From NCBI GenBank assembly GCA_009731375.1, contig BJOX01000066.1, forward strand, positions 99,387 through 155,390: a stretch of 56,004 nucleotides of DNA, in the 5' to 3' direction. This document shows, piece after piece, positions 11,376-21,869 of this stretch. The first letter of the stretch is position 1. Each line of letters begins with the position of its first letter. Made by a program: the position numbers and the translations under genes. A model generated the notes under the pieces. The model saw nothing but the letters and a program-made list of their open reading frames with translations, was not told the DNA's origin and did not search any database. Origin of the DNA: Paulinella micropora. Taxonomy: Eukaryota > Cercozoa > Imbricatea > Euglyphida.

Positions 11376-14075
11376 ATGTCGACAGAGACCGCCGAAGTGA
11401 GTGAATTCTCGGAGGCAGATCAAAGAAGAGAAGAAGAAGAAGAAGGAGGAGGAGGAGGAGGAAGAGGATTGAATGAAGGAGGAGGAGGAGGATTGAATGA
11501 AGGAGGAGGAGATGAAGGAGTAGGAGGAGGAGTAGAAGAGGGCTGGGATGATGAAGGAAGATATGGAGGAGACGAAGATGAAGGAGGATTTGAACAAGAA
11601 GAGACGGGAGGAGGAGGAGCATATGGTAATCCCTTACCACCTGCCTACACGGGAGGAGGAGGACGAAAAATGATCGACTTGATTCATAGTGATGGAGAGG
11701 AGATCACAGTGGAGGAACAACAGTGGGTGCAAGACCACTATGACCTCACTAAAAAAGAGTTTGATAACAAGATGGGGGTAGAGAAGGATACCTATGTGTG
11801 GATCCCTCAGGATCAAAGAAGAGAGAAAAGTCGTGCTAAAAAGGATGTCTATATCCTATTATCAAACACAGCACAGCTCCTCGGCAAACTGGTCTCTGAT
11901 CCAGAAGAGAGAAAGAAGATACAGCATATCAAGTTTGGGGACACACACACCCACCTTGAATTACTCGATGCTATCTTTGGGGTGTACACTCAAACCCTGA
12001 TTTGGGAACGTACATACGGCCCACGATGTGAGGGTTACCTCCAGTACACAAACCCAAGAGCAACGGCCAGATTCCTCGCGACTGGTCAGGAGGCAGTCGA
12101 TGTAACAAAAATGAAGACCAATCTGGGTTCGAAAAACTCGAGTGGCATATTTCATTTTTTTACAATGGAAATAAAGGCCTTGGAGGAGGGGAAGGCAGAG
12201 ATGGAAAAAAGCATTAAGGCAGCAGGAGAAACTCATCCTGTGATTGATGAGTTAGAGAAGACCGACAGAGTTCTGACCAAGATCAGACTGTTGATGGGTG
12301 CGTTACTGCACAAGGAGGCATGGAAGAGATGGATTCCTACCAAGGATCACTCTGTCCTTAAATCACTTAGTAACGCACCACCGGTCGCCAACAAAGCAGG
12401 TGTTGACCAATATGTGGAGAAATATAATTTTCTCAGATCTGCTTCTGAATTGGTGGCCTTTATCACTCATGCTCAAAAGCTGGTGATATCTGAGAAGAAG
12501 AAGGCGAAAGAGAATGAGGAGTTCGAGAAGACGATGAGACTGGAAAGAATGAAAGCAAAAGTGAGTGGTGCAAAGACACACCCTCCGACATATTTGACCC
12601 CACCAGCTCCTGCCCCACCAGCCCCTGCACCCTCGGGCTCAACTACGGTGGTGGTCACAAACACGGAGAAGAAGGACAGACAGAACATCATAAATGCCTT
12701 CAAGGGGAAGAAAGGAGGAGTGGCAAGTCTCATGCTATATGCCAAGACGAGCTCAGACAAAGACTCTGATGCTTCGCTTTTGAGCAAGCTCAAAGAGATC
12801 AATGCCTGCATGAAGGCTTTTCCTTGCGACGAAACGCAGGAATACGAGGCCCTTGTTACTGTTTTTGACCAATCTCTAGTCTCGGAGGGATTTGATCTGA
12901 CACAGTACAAGTTTTTGAGAAAGAAGGAGGAGATTAAGAGAAACAATGCAACAGGCCTAGACGCTCAGTGTGAACTGGCGGTGGCCACACTCATTTCATA
13001 TTTTCAATCTCATGGATACCAGCATCTCTGCACTGGTACTCTCATAGGATTTGAAATCTTTGAGACAGTGGCGATGAGTTTGAGGAGTGCTGTTGGCTTG
13101 GCGGCGACCCTTACGGAGGTAGTTTCCTCCTATGGGCTATTCTATGGCCGCAAGTCGATCATCCTCTATTTCTTTTCGGCGTTACACACAGTTAACCCGA
13201 GTAAGCTTACTCAGCTCATACAACAATGCTCGACGTTTAGCTCAGTGAAGTCCAAGAACTTCCTCGAGACACACGTGTTCGAAAATACGGTTCAAAGCGT
13301 TGCTCCGTCAGCACTGTTTCAAGAAGTGATGAGTGCATGCTCAAACATGGACTCGCTCACGGAGGCACATACGGCACAGGCAGGCGGTGTACCTGTTGGC
13401 GCACAAGCCACGTACACAAACAGAGTTGCCGGTTGGAAGAGACAGAGAGAGCCAGACCTGAAGACCGCATGTTGGAGGTGGTTCGCGGGCTTGCAGTGTA
13501 AGGCACAGATGGAGAACAGAGACTGCTCTTTCAATCATGATAGGCAGAACCCAACAGCAAGGGCAAATTTTCTGAGCAGGACGGAAGGCAAGGAACCGGG
13601 CCTTTTCAATATGCTTCAGATTGCCGCTGTGAACGAAGGTTGGTATGCCAATATGTGTGATGATGAGGAGTTACGAGAGGCAATCATTACCTACATGAAG
13701 AGGATGAAGGAGAAGAAGGAGGAAAGGGAGAGACAAAAGAACTTAAAGGCCTCTCAAAGAGGACGAGAAGGAGGAGGAGGAGCAGGAGGAGGAGGAGGAG
13801 GAGGAGGAGGAGGAGGACGAGGACGAGGAACATGGAGAGGAGCCTCGAGGTGGCAGGGAACCCCTCAGAGAGGAAGAGGAGGAGGTCGGGGATATACCCC
13901 TTATGGAGGGAGAGCTGTTCGAGCTCCAGCCCCCCCACCCAGAGGAGGAGGAGGCTCGTGGGCAAGCTCCAACCCGAATTTCGGTCGAGCTCAGGCCTAC
14001 AACACTGCCTCGGAGACCGATACGTCATCCTACCCGGACACTACTCAAGGTAATCGTTTCGAGGTGGTGGAATGA
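11376..14075 (+). CDS. gag: Gag-like structural protein with CCCH zinc finger and RGG tail
   Basis: The ORF has 899 codons from a true ATG (ACATC-ATG-TCG) to TGA 14073-14075. The first ~100 residues are Glu/Gly low-complexity. A helical central part follows, with a proline-rich hinge (PAPAPPAPAPSG, near residue 415), and corresponds in position to capsid. Near the C-terminus C699-x8-C708-x8-C717-x3-H721 forms a CCCH-type finger, not the CCHC knuckle usual in gag. An Arg/Gly-rich tail (RGRGTWRGASRW and neighbours) ends the protein. Both modules would bind RNA in the particle. Pol continues in the same frame after the TGA. Assignment as gag rests on position and the nucleic-acid-binding C-terminus. 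Confidence 0.85.
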   Translation: MSTETAEVSEFSEADQRREEEEEGGGGGGRGLNEGGGGGLNEGGGDEGVGGGVEEGWDDEGRYGGDEDEGGFEQEETGGGGAYGNPLPPAYTGGGGRKMIDLIHSDGEEITVEEQQWVQDHYDLTKKEFDNKMGVEKDTYVWIPQDQRREKSRAKKDVYILLSNTAQLLGKLVSDPEERKKIQHIKFGDTHTHLELLDAIFGVYTQTLIWERTYGPRCEGYLQYTNPRATARFLATGQEAVDVTKMKTNLGSKNSSGIFHFFTMEIKALEEGKAEMEKSIKAAGETHPVIDELEKTDRVLTKIRLLMGALLHKEAWKRWIPTKDHSVLKSLSNAPPVANKAGVDQYVEKYNFLRSASELVAFITHAQKLVISEKKKAKENEEFEKTMRLERMKAKVSGAKTHPPTYLTPPAPAPPAPAPSGSTTVVVTNTEKKDRQNIINAFKGKKGGVASLMLYAKTSSDKDSDASLLSKLKEINACMKAFPCDETQEYEALVTVFDQSLVSEGFDLTQYKFLRKKEEIKRNNATGLDAQCELAVATLISYFQSHGYQHLCTGTLIGFEIFETVAMSLRSAVGLAATLTEVVSSYGLFYGRKSIILYFFSALHTVNPSKLTQLIQQCSTFSSVKSKNFLETHVFENTVQSVAPSALFQEVMSACSNMDSLTEAHTAQAGGVPVGAQATYTNRVAGWKRQREPDLKTACWRWFAGLQCKAQMENRDCSFNHDRQNPTARANFLSRTEGKEPGLFNMLQIAAVNEGWYANMCDDEELREAIITYMKRMKEKKEERERQKNLKASQRGREGGGGAGGGGGGGGGGGRGRGTWRGASRWQGTPQRGRGGGRGYTPYGGRAVRAPAPPPRGGGGSWASSNPNFGRAQAYNTASETDTSSYPDTTQGNRFEVVE

Positions 14076-17000
14076 CTGGAGGGGGAAGAAGAGAGGAAGG
14101 AGAAGACTGTGAAGTTTAACCCTAAAGTCACAGTGCTTTCTAATGCTGTTGTGCAGACTGGGCCAACGCTTCCTCTATGTGAAAACAAAGATGTGGGTAC
14201 ACAGAGACTGCAGCCCCAAGGTAGTCTCATACCCGTTCATACAGCACGGTTACCAATGATAACTGATGCAAATAGGAAGGCGAGACTTGCGATGGAGGCG
14301 AGGAGGCCAATGGCAGACGTATCGCCTCGGCCAAGCAAACAACCACGAACAGACTCAATGTCTACGGTCGCGGCGGGTGGCGAGCAAAAAGACAATGTGT
14401 GTACTCAAGTACCACAAGACAATGTCGCTCAAATAGTAAACGCACCAGTACCGCAGAATAATAAAAATGTTAATGAGGTGAAGCAGGAGGAGAAGAAGGA
14501 GGAGTTGAAAAACTTAGAGACAAGACTCCAAAATTTGGAACGTAAAGTTCTTGTTCTCGCAGCCAATATACACAGGCCCGATGCTCTGTGTTATACGGAA
14601 CTTTATTGTGAAACATTGAAGACAATATTAAAAGTTGGTAATGATACGATGGCGAATATTAATATTGTCGGCAGGAAGTTTTTTAATCGATACCGGGACT
14701 GGGTGGACGGAAATATGAAAAAGTCAACGGGCACTCTCAAAGGAGTGAGCAGCCGGACGGATATCACGGGAATCATCACACTGACCTTTAAATTGAAATC
14801 CGCACGAGTATACCGTATGGACCTCTATGTCGTCCCCGGTTACCACGGGTCAATATTACTATCGTATGACCAATTGGCTACGATGGGGGCTGTGATTGAT
14901 TGCGCCGCACGGCGAGTGATATATGGAGTAAAAAGAGGAGAAGAGAACGATATTGATCCCTTCAACGCTACTGACTCTTATGAGGCTTATGAGCTGAGTC
15001 TAGCGACGGATCACAAAAAGATGGCCATCGCACATGAGGCACTTGAGGTGTACGTTCACCCCCATGTCGTAAGACCGGATGAACTGTCCTGGACCGACAA
15101 TTGGGAATCCCAAGTGTGCACTGTCACAGTTCCGACATGCCATTGGGACAAAAAGTCTATTGATGACTTAATCGAGAAGCGAAAGGAGGAGATTATATGT
15201 GTCGCACAAAGAAGCCCGTCGTTGGCGAGATTCGCGGAAGGAGTAGGAACAGATGTCCATATTACTAACGGATACTGTTTCCATGCGAAAGTAGGAGAAG
15301 AAAAAAGGGAGGCGTTTGTACCAAGGAGAACGGGGCGAATCCCGGATACTCCACCAGAAACTATTAAAAGTTTTATTACTGATTTCTGGGGTGACGAGCC
15401 CACGTGGCCGCGTTCACTGTCTGAAGTGAAGAAATGCTTACGGACTTTATTCGAAAATAATAAGCCGTATACTATTATCCTGCCATATAATGAGAAGGCG
15501 ATATGGGCGCAGGAAATAAGGGACCGGCTTATTGATCATCCTATACCGGTACCCTCTCGCAAGCAACAGCTAGTGGTGGCTTGTCGTATGGGAACTCGTG
15601 AGCAGAGCAGTGCATACAAGCGGAAGCTCAGAGACCTCGACAAGTTGAAATTGATACCGCAAGCATTCACATGCTTTGATGGTTTTTACACCCGTAAAGC
15701 TCCTTTGCAATACGCGAGACTCATTGACATGCTGGTGGAGCTCGGTAAAGATGATGAGCCGGACACGGTCACGTATGAAAAGACGGGCCTAGATGATGTC
15801 TCGGAAGAGGACTTAGGCTTGGAGGAGGACAGAGAACCCCTCAAGCAACATAAGCAGATGTCTGATGAAGATTTTCAAGAGGCGGCGCGGAAAATATTGG
15901 AAGAAGGAGTAGGCACGGAGAAGGAGAAGGAGCTTTTAAAAGCCAAATTAGAGGCGAACAAGGAAATTTTTGACCCTCCACATGCAGGTGGTGTCAAGCC
16001 TGAAGATTTCACTGCGGTTATTTACAAAATACCGGGTGCGGAGCCGTCACCGGCACCACGAAGGGCGAATTTGAGTATACATGAGGCGAAGATAGCGGAG
16101 GAGCTAGCAAGACAGCTGCTCAATGAGGACTTTATTGAGAGATCAACATCTCCAATAGTCTCACAACCGAGAATAGTGCCGAAGCCAGGAGGAGAATGGC
16201 GCCTGACAGTTAACTATGCTCGTGTTAACAAGGTGCTGGAGGAAGAGAGAAATCCTCTCCCGACATTAGAAGAAGGAAGGAGAGTACTGCGGAATGCAAA
16301 ATTCTATTCGGTCATTGACCTTAAGAATGGCTTCTGGCAGATACCACTGGAGGAAAAGTCCAGATGGCTGACGGCGTTTGTGGTGGGTATGGAAATATAC
16401 CAATGGAAAGTGCTTCCGATGGGCCTCAAGCAAGCCCCAGGACTTTTCCAGAAGGCGATGCAGAAGATGTTGAGCAGTCAGTACGATGATTTGTCTGACG
16501 GTGGCTTTATGAGAAGGCGGGGACAGAAGGCGGGAGAATATGCATTTTGCTATATCGATGACATTATCGTATACTCTAACACAATGGAGGAGCATATCGA
16601 TCATTTGTCCGATATATTCAGGCGCATCGGAGCTTTTGGCCTGAAGTGCAATCTAAAGAAGTGTCAACTTGCCAAGACGAGTGTGACATACTTAGGGTAC
16701 GAGATCTCCCATAATCGAGTCTCGATATCCAAAGAGAAGAGGGAGGAGATTATGAATCGACCGATACCGAAGAACCGCACTGAATTGCACTCATTCCTTG
16801 CGATGGCGCAATACTATAGCCAGTTTATACCCGATTGGGGTGCAACACGGGCTAAAGTGGAGAAAATGATAGATTTTGGAGACTTTGAGAAGTGGGACGA
16901 AGAGGCTTTGCAAGCGTTTCATGCGCTCAAAGATCTCATTTACAAAGACCCGAAAGACGGAGGACTGGTGTTAACGATGCCCGACTTTACGAAACAATTC

Positions 17001-19652
17001 GTAGTCGATACAGACGCATCTAAGTTTGCGATTGGGGCTGTATTACAACAAGAGGATGAGGAGAAGAAATTACGCCCAATCATGTTTATTAGTAGGAAGT
17101 TGTGTGCGGCGGAGAGAAACTATTGCACAAGGCAAAGAGAGGCGTTGGCGGTAGTATGGGCCCTCAAGAGGCTCAGAGAGTATTTGTGGGGAGGACCTCA
17201 ATTTACTGTCAGAACTGATCATCATAACCTGTTATGGTTGATGAATCATGAACAGACGGGACGGCTGGCGCGGTGGCAAGCGTTCTTGTCTTGTTTCGAT
17301 TTTACAATGGTCCATCTACCGGGAAAGCGAAATGTGGTCGCTGATAGCCTCTCTAGGCTAGAGTTTAACTCAGAAGTATCGGCGTTGGTGTCCACGGTGG
17401 AGATGGAAGACTTGTCCACTGACAAGGTGTATGAGGTCAGCCACATTGAGGCGATGGAGATGGCGAGTGGAGTCCGATATGACCGCACAGGTCTACGGTA
17501 CAGTCCACAAGGCCCGGATCACGGGATATGTTGTGAGCTACATACCCAGGAGGACGCTGAGTGGTCCTATGAGGTATATGAGAATGCGAAGGCGAACATA
17601 AGAGAGGAAGAGGAGACGCAGGAAGTTTATGCGGAGCCTCCTCAAGAGCGGAGAAGTGACCTAGACGATGACCCGGAAAGAATCGGGGTACGGCTAGAAG
17701 ATGGTACTATCCATATAGCCTCGCCTACCGCATGGAGGCAACAACAGGCTCAAGATCCGGAGTTTAAAGAACTGATACAGTTATATCAGAACCCGGATGA
17801 GCTACGGATGACGAAAGCGATCAAAGATCAGATGAAGGAGATGGGATGGAGAGATGGTCTACTGTGGTACAAGGGCCTTCACGGTCGCTATGCGTCACAG
17901 CCGGACAAATGGACCCTTTGGGTACCGGAGAGTCTGAGACGATTTATATTTGTCGCAGCCCACAATTGCCCACTTTTGGCGCATCCGGGTCGACAACGAA
18001 CTCATATGTTCGTAGCGAGGCGATTCTGGTGGAAGAAGATGAAGGAGGAGATAGATCAGGCGGTGGATGCATGCATCCCGTGCAAGATAAACAAAACACC
18101 ACTGAAGGCAAATTTCGGCCTGATTGGCGAATTTCCTCTTCATGCGGGGATGTTTGAGTTTATACACATTGATCATGTGGGACCTTTCCCAGAATCGAAG
18201 GATGGTTACAAATACCTCCTTACGGCTATTGACAGAGCCACCAACTATGTGTGGATCATCCCTGTCAAAGACGTTACCGGCAAGACGACGGCCGAGGCGC
18301 TGATCGATAGGATCATCTCACAGATCGGAGTACCAAGAAAGATATGTTCTGATCGAGGCTCGGACTTTAATAACGAGGTCATCGACAAACTATCTAAGTA
18401 TTACGGGATGAAATGGCAATATGTTACTGCCTATAACCCGCGAGCAAATGGGAAAATCGAGCGGGTACACAGACCCCTCAAAGCCTCGCTAAAGATGTAT
18501 TGCACGAAGAAGGAGAATCAAAGAGCATGGGTCGAGGCAGCACCATCATTTGCGTTTGCAATGAACTGTCTACCCTCTACGGCGTTAGGAGGCTCGAAGA
18601 GCTCAATCTCGCCATATCAGTTAGTATATGGGCGTGAGCCTGATATCCCGACTTCGCTCCTTCACCCAAAAGACACTTGGGCGGATGCGGATGAGTTGTT
18701 TGGGATGAGACTTAGAGTGAAGATGGAGGCGGAACAAATAGTCAGGGCGCATAGAGAGGCGGAGCGCCGAAAGACTGATGCTGAAGGGGTGCGACAAGCG
18801 CACTTGGATCAGATCAAGTTCCAGGTCGGGGATATTGTACTATTGTACCATCCTCAAGTCCCGAAGGGAGTCAGCTCTAAGCTGTTCACTCACTGGAAAG
18901 GACCTTATCAGATTATGGAACAGACGGGACCTCTGAATTACAAGATCAGGGGTAGAGGGAAGGTGCAAATTGTGAATGTAAGAAGGCTGATTAAGTATGA
19001 TCCCTTCTTACTGGAAGATGAATCCGTTGAGGAGGCGTTAAAACGGATGAAGGATGATTTCAAAGAGGTGCCGCCCATCCACAAGGAGGCTGGCATAGAC
19101 CAAGACGATGCTTATCGGGCACCGATAGCTGAGAAGGAGGAGAGTGAGGTGGACAGCAAGGAGAAGACTGACCGCATAAGCGCGGTGGGGACTCAGTCCA
19201 AGTCTCCGCGAGAGCATAGCGGAAAGAAGGAGAAGATCACAGAGGCGCAGCTAAGGAGAGCGCGGAATGATCTTATCAACGACCAACCGAGGAAGGCGAT
19301 GAGGTCGATGAGATCAAAGGACGTCCACCAGGAGGAGGAGGGGACGGACACTGACCCAAACGCGGGCAACGTTGAGATTGTCCATGAGCGATGGAAAAAA
19401 GGCGATGCGATAGCAACCATCGCATGGGTGAAAGATGCTTTCTATCTGATGAGACCAGCGGAACAATATGTCGCTGATGACACTCTCTCAGACTTATACT
19501 TGATGCGGGTCGTGGCGATCCCACGACAGATGCGTGTCACACGGACACTCAAAATGTCATCAGCCGCAAAGATAGTACAACCGATACTCCAGTTCTGGAG
19601 AAGTATGGACCCGGTTGAGGATCCAAAGGCAAGAGATTATCTGCCAGTATAA
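14076..19652 (+). CDS. pol: Ty3/gypsy Pol polyprotein (PR-RT-RNaseH-IN), in frame with gag
   Basis: The frame opens directly after the gag TGA. The first in-frame ATG is 180 bp further on (14256), so readthrough or reinitiation is implied. Residue numbers count from codon 14109. The protease region has NDTMANIN (Asp179) followed by ILLSYDQLATMGAVID. The RT has a YIDD box (815-818) at 16551-16562 and FSVIDLKNGFWQIPL-like palm motifs. RNase H carries VVDTDASKFAIGA and ends with VADSLSR. The integrase has an HHCC finger (AHPGRQRTH...CIPC) and a catalytic D1355, D1415, E1451 triad (D-x59-D-x35-E), then a GPY/F module (HWKGPYQI) and a ~230-residue tail. Retrotransposons use these activities to copy RNA to DNA and insert it. 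I see no frameshift. Confidence 0.93.
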   Translation: MEGEEERKEKTVKFNPKVTVLSNAVVQTGPTLPLCENKDVGTQRLQPQGSLIPVHTARLPMITDANRKARLAMEARRPMADVSPRPSKQPRTDSMSTVAAGGEQKDNVCTQVPQDNVAQIVNAPVPQNNKNVNEVKQEEKKEELKNLETRLQNLERKVLVLAANIHRPDALCYTELYCETLKTILKVGNDTMANINIVGRKFFNRYRDWVDGNMKKSTGTLKGVSSRTDITGIITLTFKLKSARVYRMDLYVVPGYHGSILLSYDQLATMGAVIDCAARRVIYGVKRGEENDIDPFNATDSYEAYELSLATDHKKMAIAHEALEVYVHPHVVRPDELSWTDNWESQVCTVTVPTCHWDKKSIDDLIEKRKEEIICVAQRSPSLARFAEGVGTDVHITNGYCFHAKVGEEKREAFVPRRTGRIPDTPPETIKSFITDFWGDEPTWPRSLSEVKKCLRTLFENNKPYTIILPYNEKAIWAQEIRDRLIDHPIPVPSRKQQLVVACRMGTREQSSAYKRKLRDLDKLKLIPQAFTCFDGFYTRKAPLQYARLIDMLVELGKDDEPDTVTYEKTGLDDVSEEDLGLEEDREPLKQHKQMSDEDFQEAARKILEEGVGTEKEKELLKAKLEANKEIFDPPHAGGVKPEDFTAVIYKIPGAEPSPAPRRANLSIHEAKIAEELARQLLNEDFIERSTSPIVSQPRIVPKPGGEWRLTVNYARVNKVLEEERNPLPTLEEGRRVLRNAKFYSVIDLKNGFWQIPLEEKSRWLTAFVVGMEIYQWKVLPMGLKQAPGLFQKAMQKMLSSQYDDLSDGGFMRRRGQKAGEYAFCYIDDIIVYSNTMEEHIDHLSDIFRRIGAFGLKCNLKKCQLAKTSVTYLGYEISHNRVSISKEKREEIMNRPIPKNRTELHSFLAMAQYYSQFIPDWGATRAKVEKMIDFGDFEKWDEEALQAFHALKDLIYKDPKDGGLVLTMPDFTKQFVVDTDASKFAIGAVLQQEDEEKKLRPIMFISRKLCAAERNYCTRQREALAVVWALKRLREYLWGGPQFTVRTDHHNLLWLMNHEQTGRLARWQAFLSCFDFTMVHLPGKRNVVADSLSRLEFNSEVSALVSTVEMEDLSTDKVYEVSHIEAMEMASGVRYDRTGLRYSPQGPDHGICCELHTQEDAEWSYEVYENAKANIREEEETQEVYAEPPQERRSDLDDDPERIGVRLEDGTIHIASPTAWRQQQAQDPEFKELIQLYQNPDELRMTKAIKDQMKEMGWRDGLLWYKGLHGRYASQPDKWTLWVPESLRRFIFVAAHNCPLLAHPGRQRTHMFVARRFWWKKMKEEIDQAVDACIPCKINKTPLKANFGLIGEFPLHAGMFEFIHIDHVGPFPESKDGYKYLLTAIDRATNYVWIIPVKDVTGKTTAEALIDRIISQIGVPRKICSDRGSDFNNEVIDKLSKYYGMKWQYVTAYNPRANGKIERVHRPLKASLKMYCTKKENQRAWVEAAPSFAFAMNCLPSTALGGSKSSISPYQLVYGREPDIPTSLLHPKDTWADADELFGMRLRVKMEAEQIVRAHREAERRKTDAEGVRQAHLDQIKFQVGDIVLLYHPQVPKGVSSKLFTHWKGPYQIMEQTGPLNYKIRGRGKVQIVNVRRLIKYDPFLLEDESVEEALKRMKDDFKEVPPIHKEAGIDQDDAYRAPIAEKEESEVDSKEKTDRISAVGTQSKSPREHSGKKEKITEAQLRRARNDLINDQPRKAMRSMRSKDVHQEEEGTDTDPNAGNVEIVHERWKKGDAIATIAWVKDAFYLMRPAEQYVADDTLSDLYLMRVVAIPRQMRVTRTLKMSSAAKIVQPILQFWRSMDPVEDPKARDYLPV

Positions 19653-19889
19653 AAAGACGCAAAAAGTCTCGAGACATGGGATGATACAATTACTCCCAGA
19701 GACAAGGATTACACTGCGTGGACCATTCAGACACTGCCAAGAGGAGTGCTTGATGTCCCTTTTGAATTATCGTTGGGCGGAATCCCTAATAAGATCTGGG
19801 ACATTCTCGAACAGTCAAAGTTCGATCTGACTTTTGTTGGTGGTCCTCCACCAGGCAAAGAAATCCGCGCCAGACGACGAAGGCAGTGA
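19653..19889 (+). pseudogene. Continuation of the pol frame beyond UAA
   Basis: After TAA (19650-19652) the same frame stays open for 78 codons to TGA 19887-19889 and reads like protein (TWDDTITPRDKDYTAW, LPRGVLDVPFELSLGG, basic end RARRRRQ). This suggests a nonsense mutation in the C-terminal extension of this copy, or a second readthrough point. No domain is recognised. Confidence 0.5.
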
Positions 19890-20379
19890 CAAAGAAACTA
19901 TTTTTCTTTATGCGTCTCAAATAAACTGATTGATTGCCCACGGCGTATCATGATTTGATCATGCATCATCAGTTATCAATATGAATATTAAAAAGACTCA
20001 GTGATATAACTTGGCATTCGATCGCAACATACGAGTGCGAAAGGTCGATCGACGATGATACTACACCGTATACGGGGATCGCTAGTGTATTGAGCGATGG
20101 TGTTCCCGGGTATGACCCTTTCCAAGTCCTGGGATGATGTTCTCGAAAATGAAATGTTCTCTGAAACTTTCATTAAATTATTTTTTACGATAGATTATAT
20201 ACTGTCGTACCTGAGCACGGTCAATCTCTACTTGTGTCGGTATATCGCAGGGTCGGGTACATACACCTCGACTTCGGATATAGCTATTAGGACTGGCCCC
20301 CTAATACTATATCATAGGATATCCGCCTTATACAAGGGTATGTCATTAAAAAAGACAATGTACTTACGATCCCCCTGTG

Positions 20380-20411
<32 letters not shown>

Positions 20412-20718
20412 GAAGAAGAAGGATATCAAAGGGGGAATCGTACTACAGCACCACGTTGCTTGTATTTTTTATTAATAGTACGTTTGTTCTTGACATACTG
20501 CCGAAAAAAAAATTGAGGGGAAGGAGTTCAAAATTTACAAGAATTGCTAGAGAATCTGCTTTGACGTGCCGTATGAGGATATATTTATCGTCTTTTAGCG
20601 TCTATCCGTGGGTCGATGCGCTGTGTGGCATGACTCCATAGCGCATACTATTTGCAGAAAGAAATCAGAAGGTGTATGACGAAAATGCTATTTCCGTCAT
20701 AAAATCGGGAGGGGGTAC
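19890..20718 (+). other. Retrotransposon 3' untranslated region with polypurine tract
   Basis: The stretch holds no convincing ORF. It contains an AATAATAAT/GATAAGAAGAAG run near 20382-20420. It ends in GGGAGGGGG-TAC immediately before the LTR, the expected site for plus-strand priming. Confidence 0.7.
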
Positions 20719-20955
20719 TGTAGGCATCACCCCCCGGATAGCCGGTAAAAAATACCTTTTCCTGGTGACAGGTGCACCAGCTTGTTTTTCAGTATTATTT
20801 GTCCGGATTGGACCTGATGCCATTTTATTCCTGGTCTGTTGCCGTTTTCCTTTTTGGCTTCACTGAGCTAATACAACGAGACATCATTCTCATTCTTGAG
20901 GACTGTGTTTGGTTGTATTACCGACTTTTTACGAGCTATCGTTGGGGGCATTACA
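20719..20955 (+). repeat. 3' LTR
   Basis: It starts TGTAGGCATCACC and ends GGGGGCATTACA. It matches the 5' LTR apart from one base and the 13-bp segment. Confidence 0.92.
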
Positions 20956-21205
20956 CTATATTGGCTGGCCTCACTTAGCAAAGTTGAGTGTGTCGGACGG
21001 GTGGCAAGTATTAATACTGATTAAAAGTGACTCAGAGTTACGGATGGCAAAACGATAAAAAGTTAATTAAAATAGTGATTATAAGCTTCAGTTTGTTGTA
21101 AAAGTGATAAATAAAGCTAATCCGCTTATTTATTATTAATTTACAACTATAGAGGCTGGCCTCACTTACCAAACGGTTGAGTGTGACGGGTGGCAAAGTT
21201 GAGTG
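20956..21205. repeat. ~189-bp tandem repeat, rest of unit 2, unit 3 and start of unit 4
   Basis: It resumes at the insertion point (CTATATTGGCTGGC). Unit 3 runs from 20996 and a partial fourth begins at 21185 (GACGGGTGGCAAAGTTGAG). Confidence 0.8.
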
Positions 21206-21682
21206 TATGGGTGTCAAGTCAGAAAGTTTTGTTTGTATAGATAGCGTACTACATATATATACATTTTGGTCTGATGTGAATTCGCAATGTAACTTCTGGG
21301 AGTCACGTATACTTCAGAATTCAAGTTTACACAAAGTTTTATCTATTTAAAAAATTGAAAATATCATACTACAATATTGTATCATAAGTTATATATATTA
21401 AATATATGACTCGAAAAAGTTTTAAGTATGAAAAAAGTTATTATTATAAAACTTTGAAGTTATTGTTATAAGTATGAAAAAAGTTACAAGTATTAAAAAA
21501 TTTATTTGTATAAAAAAGATAATTGCTTTAAACTTTTTGAAAAGTCAGATCATTTTTACAAGATAAAACTTTTCAGTTATAAGATAGAACTTTTTTTATA
21601 AGATAGAACTTTTTTATAGATACAACTTTTTTTCATGATATAAATGTTGATAAAAATGAGATTACTTGAATGTAGACATTTA
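21206..21682. other. AT-rich unique stretch, no gene seen
   Basis: The stretch is AT-rich with several degenerate copies of AAAAAGTTATAAGTAT-like strings (21410-21620). I see no coding signal. Confidence 0.6.
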
Positions 21683-21838
21683 TACATACATGCATACATG
21701 CATACATGCATACATGCATACATAAATACATAAATACATAAATACATAAATACATAAATACATACATACGTACGTGCATACATACATGCATACATGCATA
21801 CATGCATACATACGTACATATGTACATACATACATACA

Positions 21839-21869
<31 letters not shown>

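Larger units (their letters stand above)
10353..20955 (+). mobile_element. Ty3/gypsy-type LTR retrotransposon (10.6 kb)
   Basis: LTRs of 250 and 237 bp flank gag and pol in the order PR-RT-RNaseH-IN, the Ty3/gypsy order. A polypurine tract (GGGAGGGGG) precedes the 3' LTR. The 4-bp flank CTAT occurs on both sides (10349-10352 and 20956-20959), consistent with a target-site duplication. The LTRs differ by one substitution and one 13-bp indel, so insertion was recent. The reading frame carries a UGA between gag and pol and a UAA near the pol 3' end. Confidence 0.93.

Noticed and set aside
14109-14111. Separate pol start codon at 14109
   Set aside because: The codon is GTG. The frame is open back to the gag stop, so this is not a convincing initiation site.
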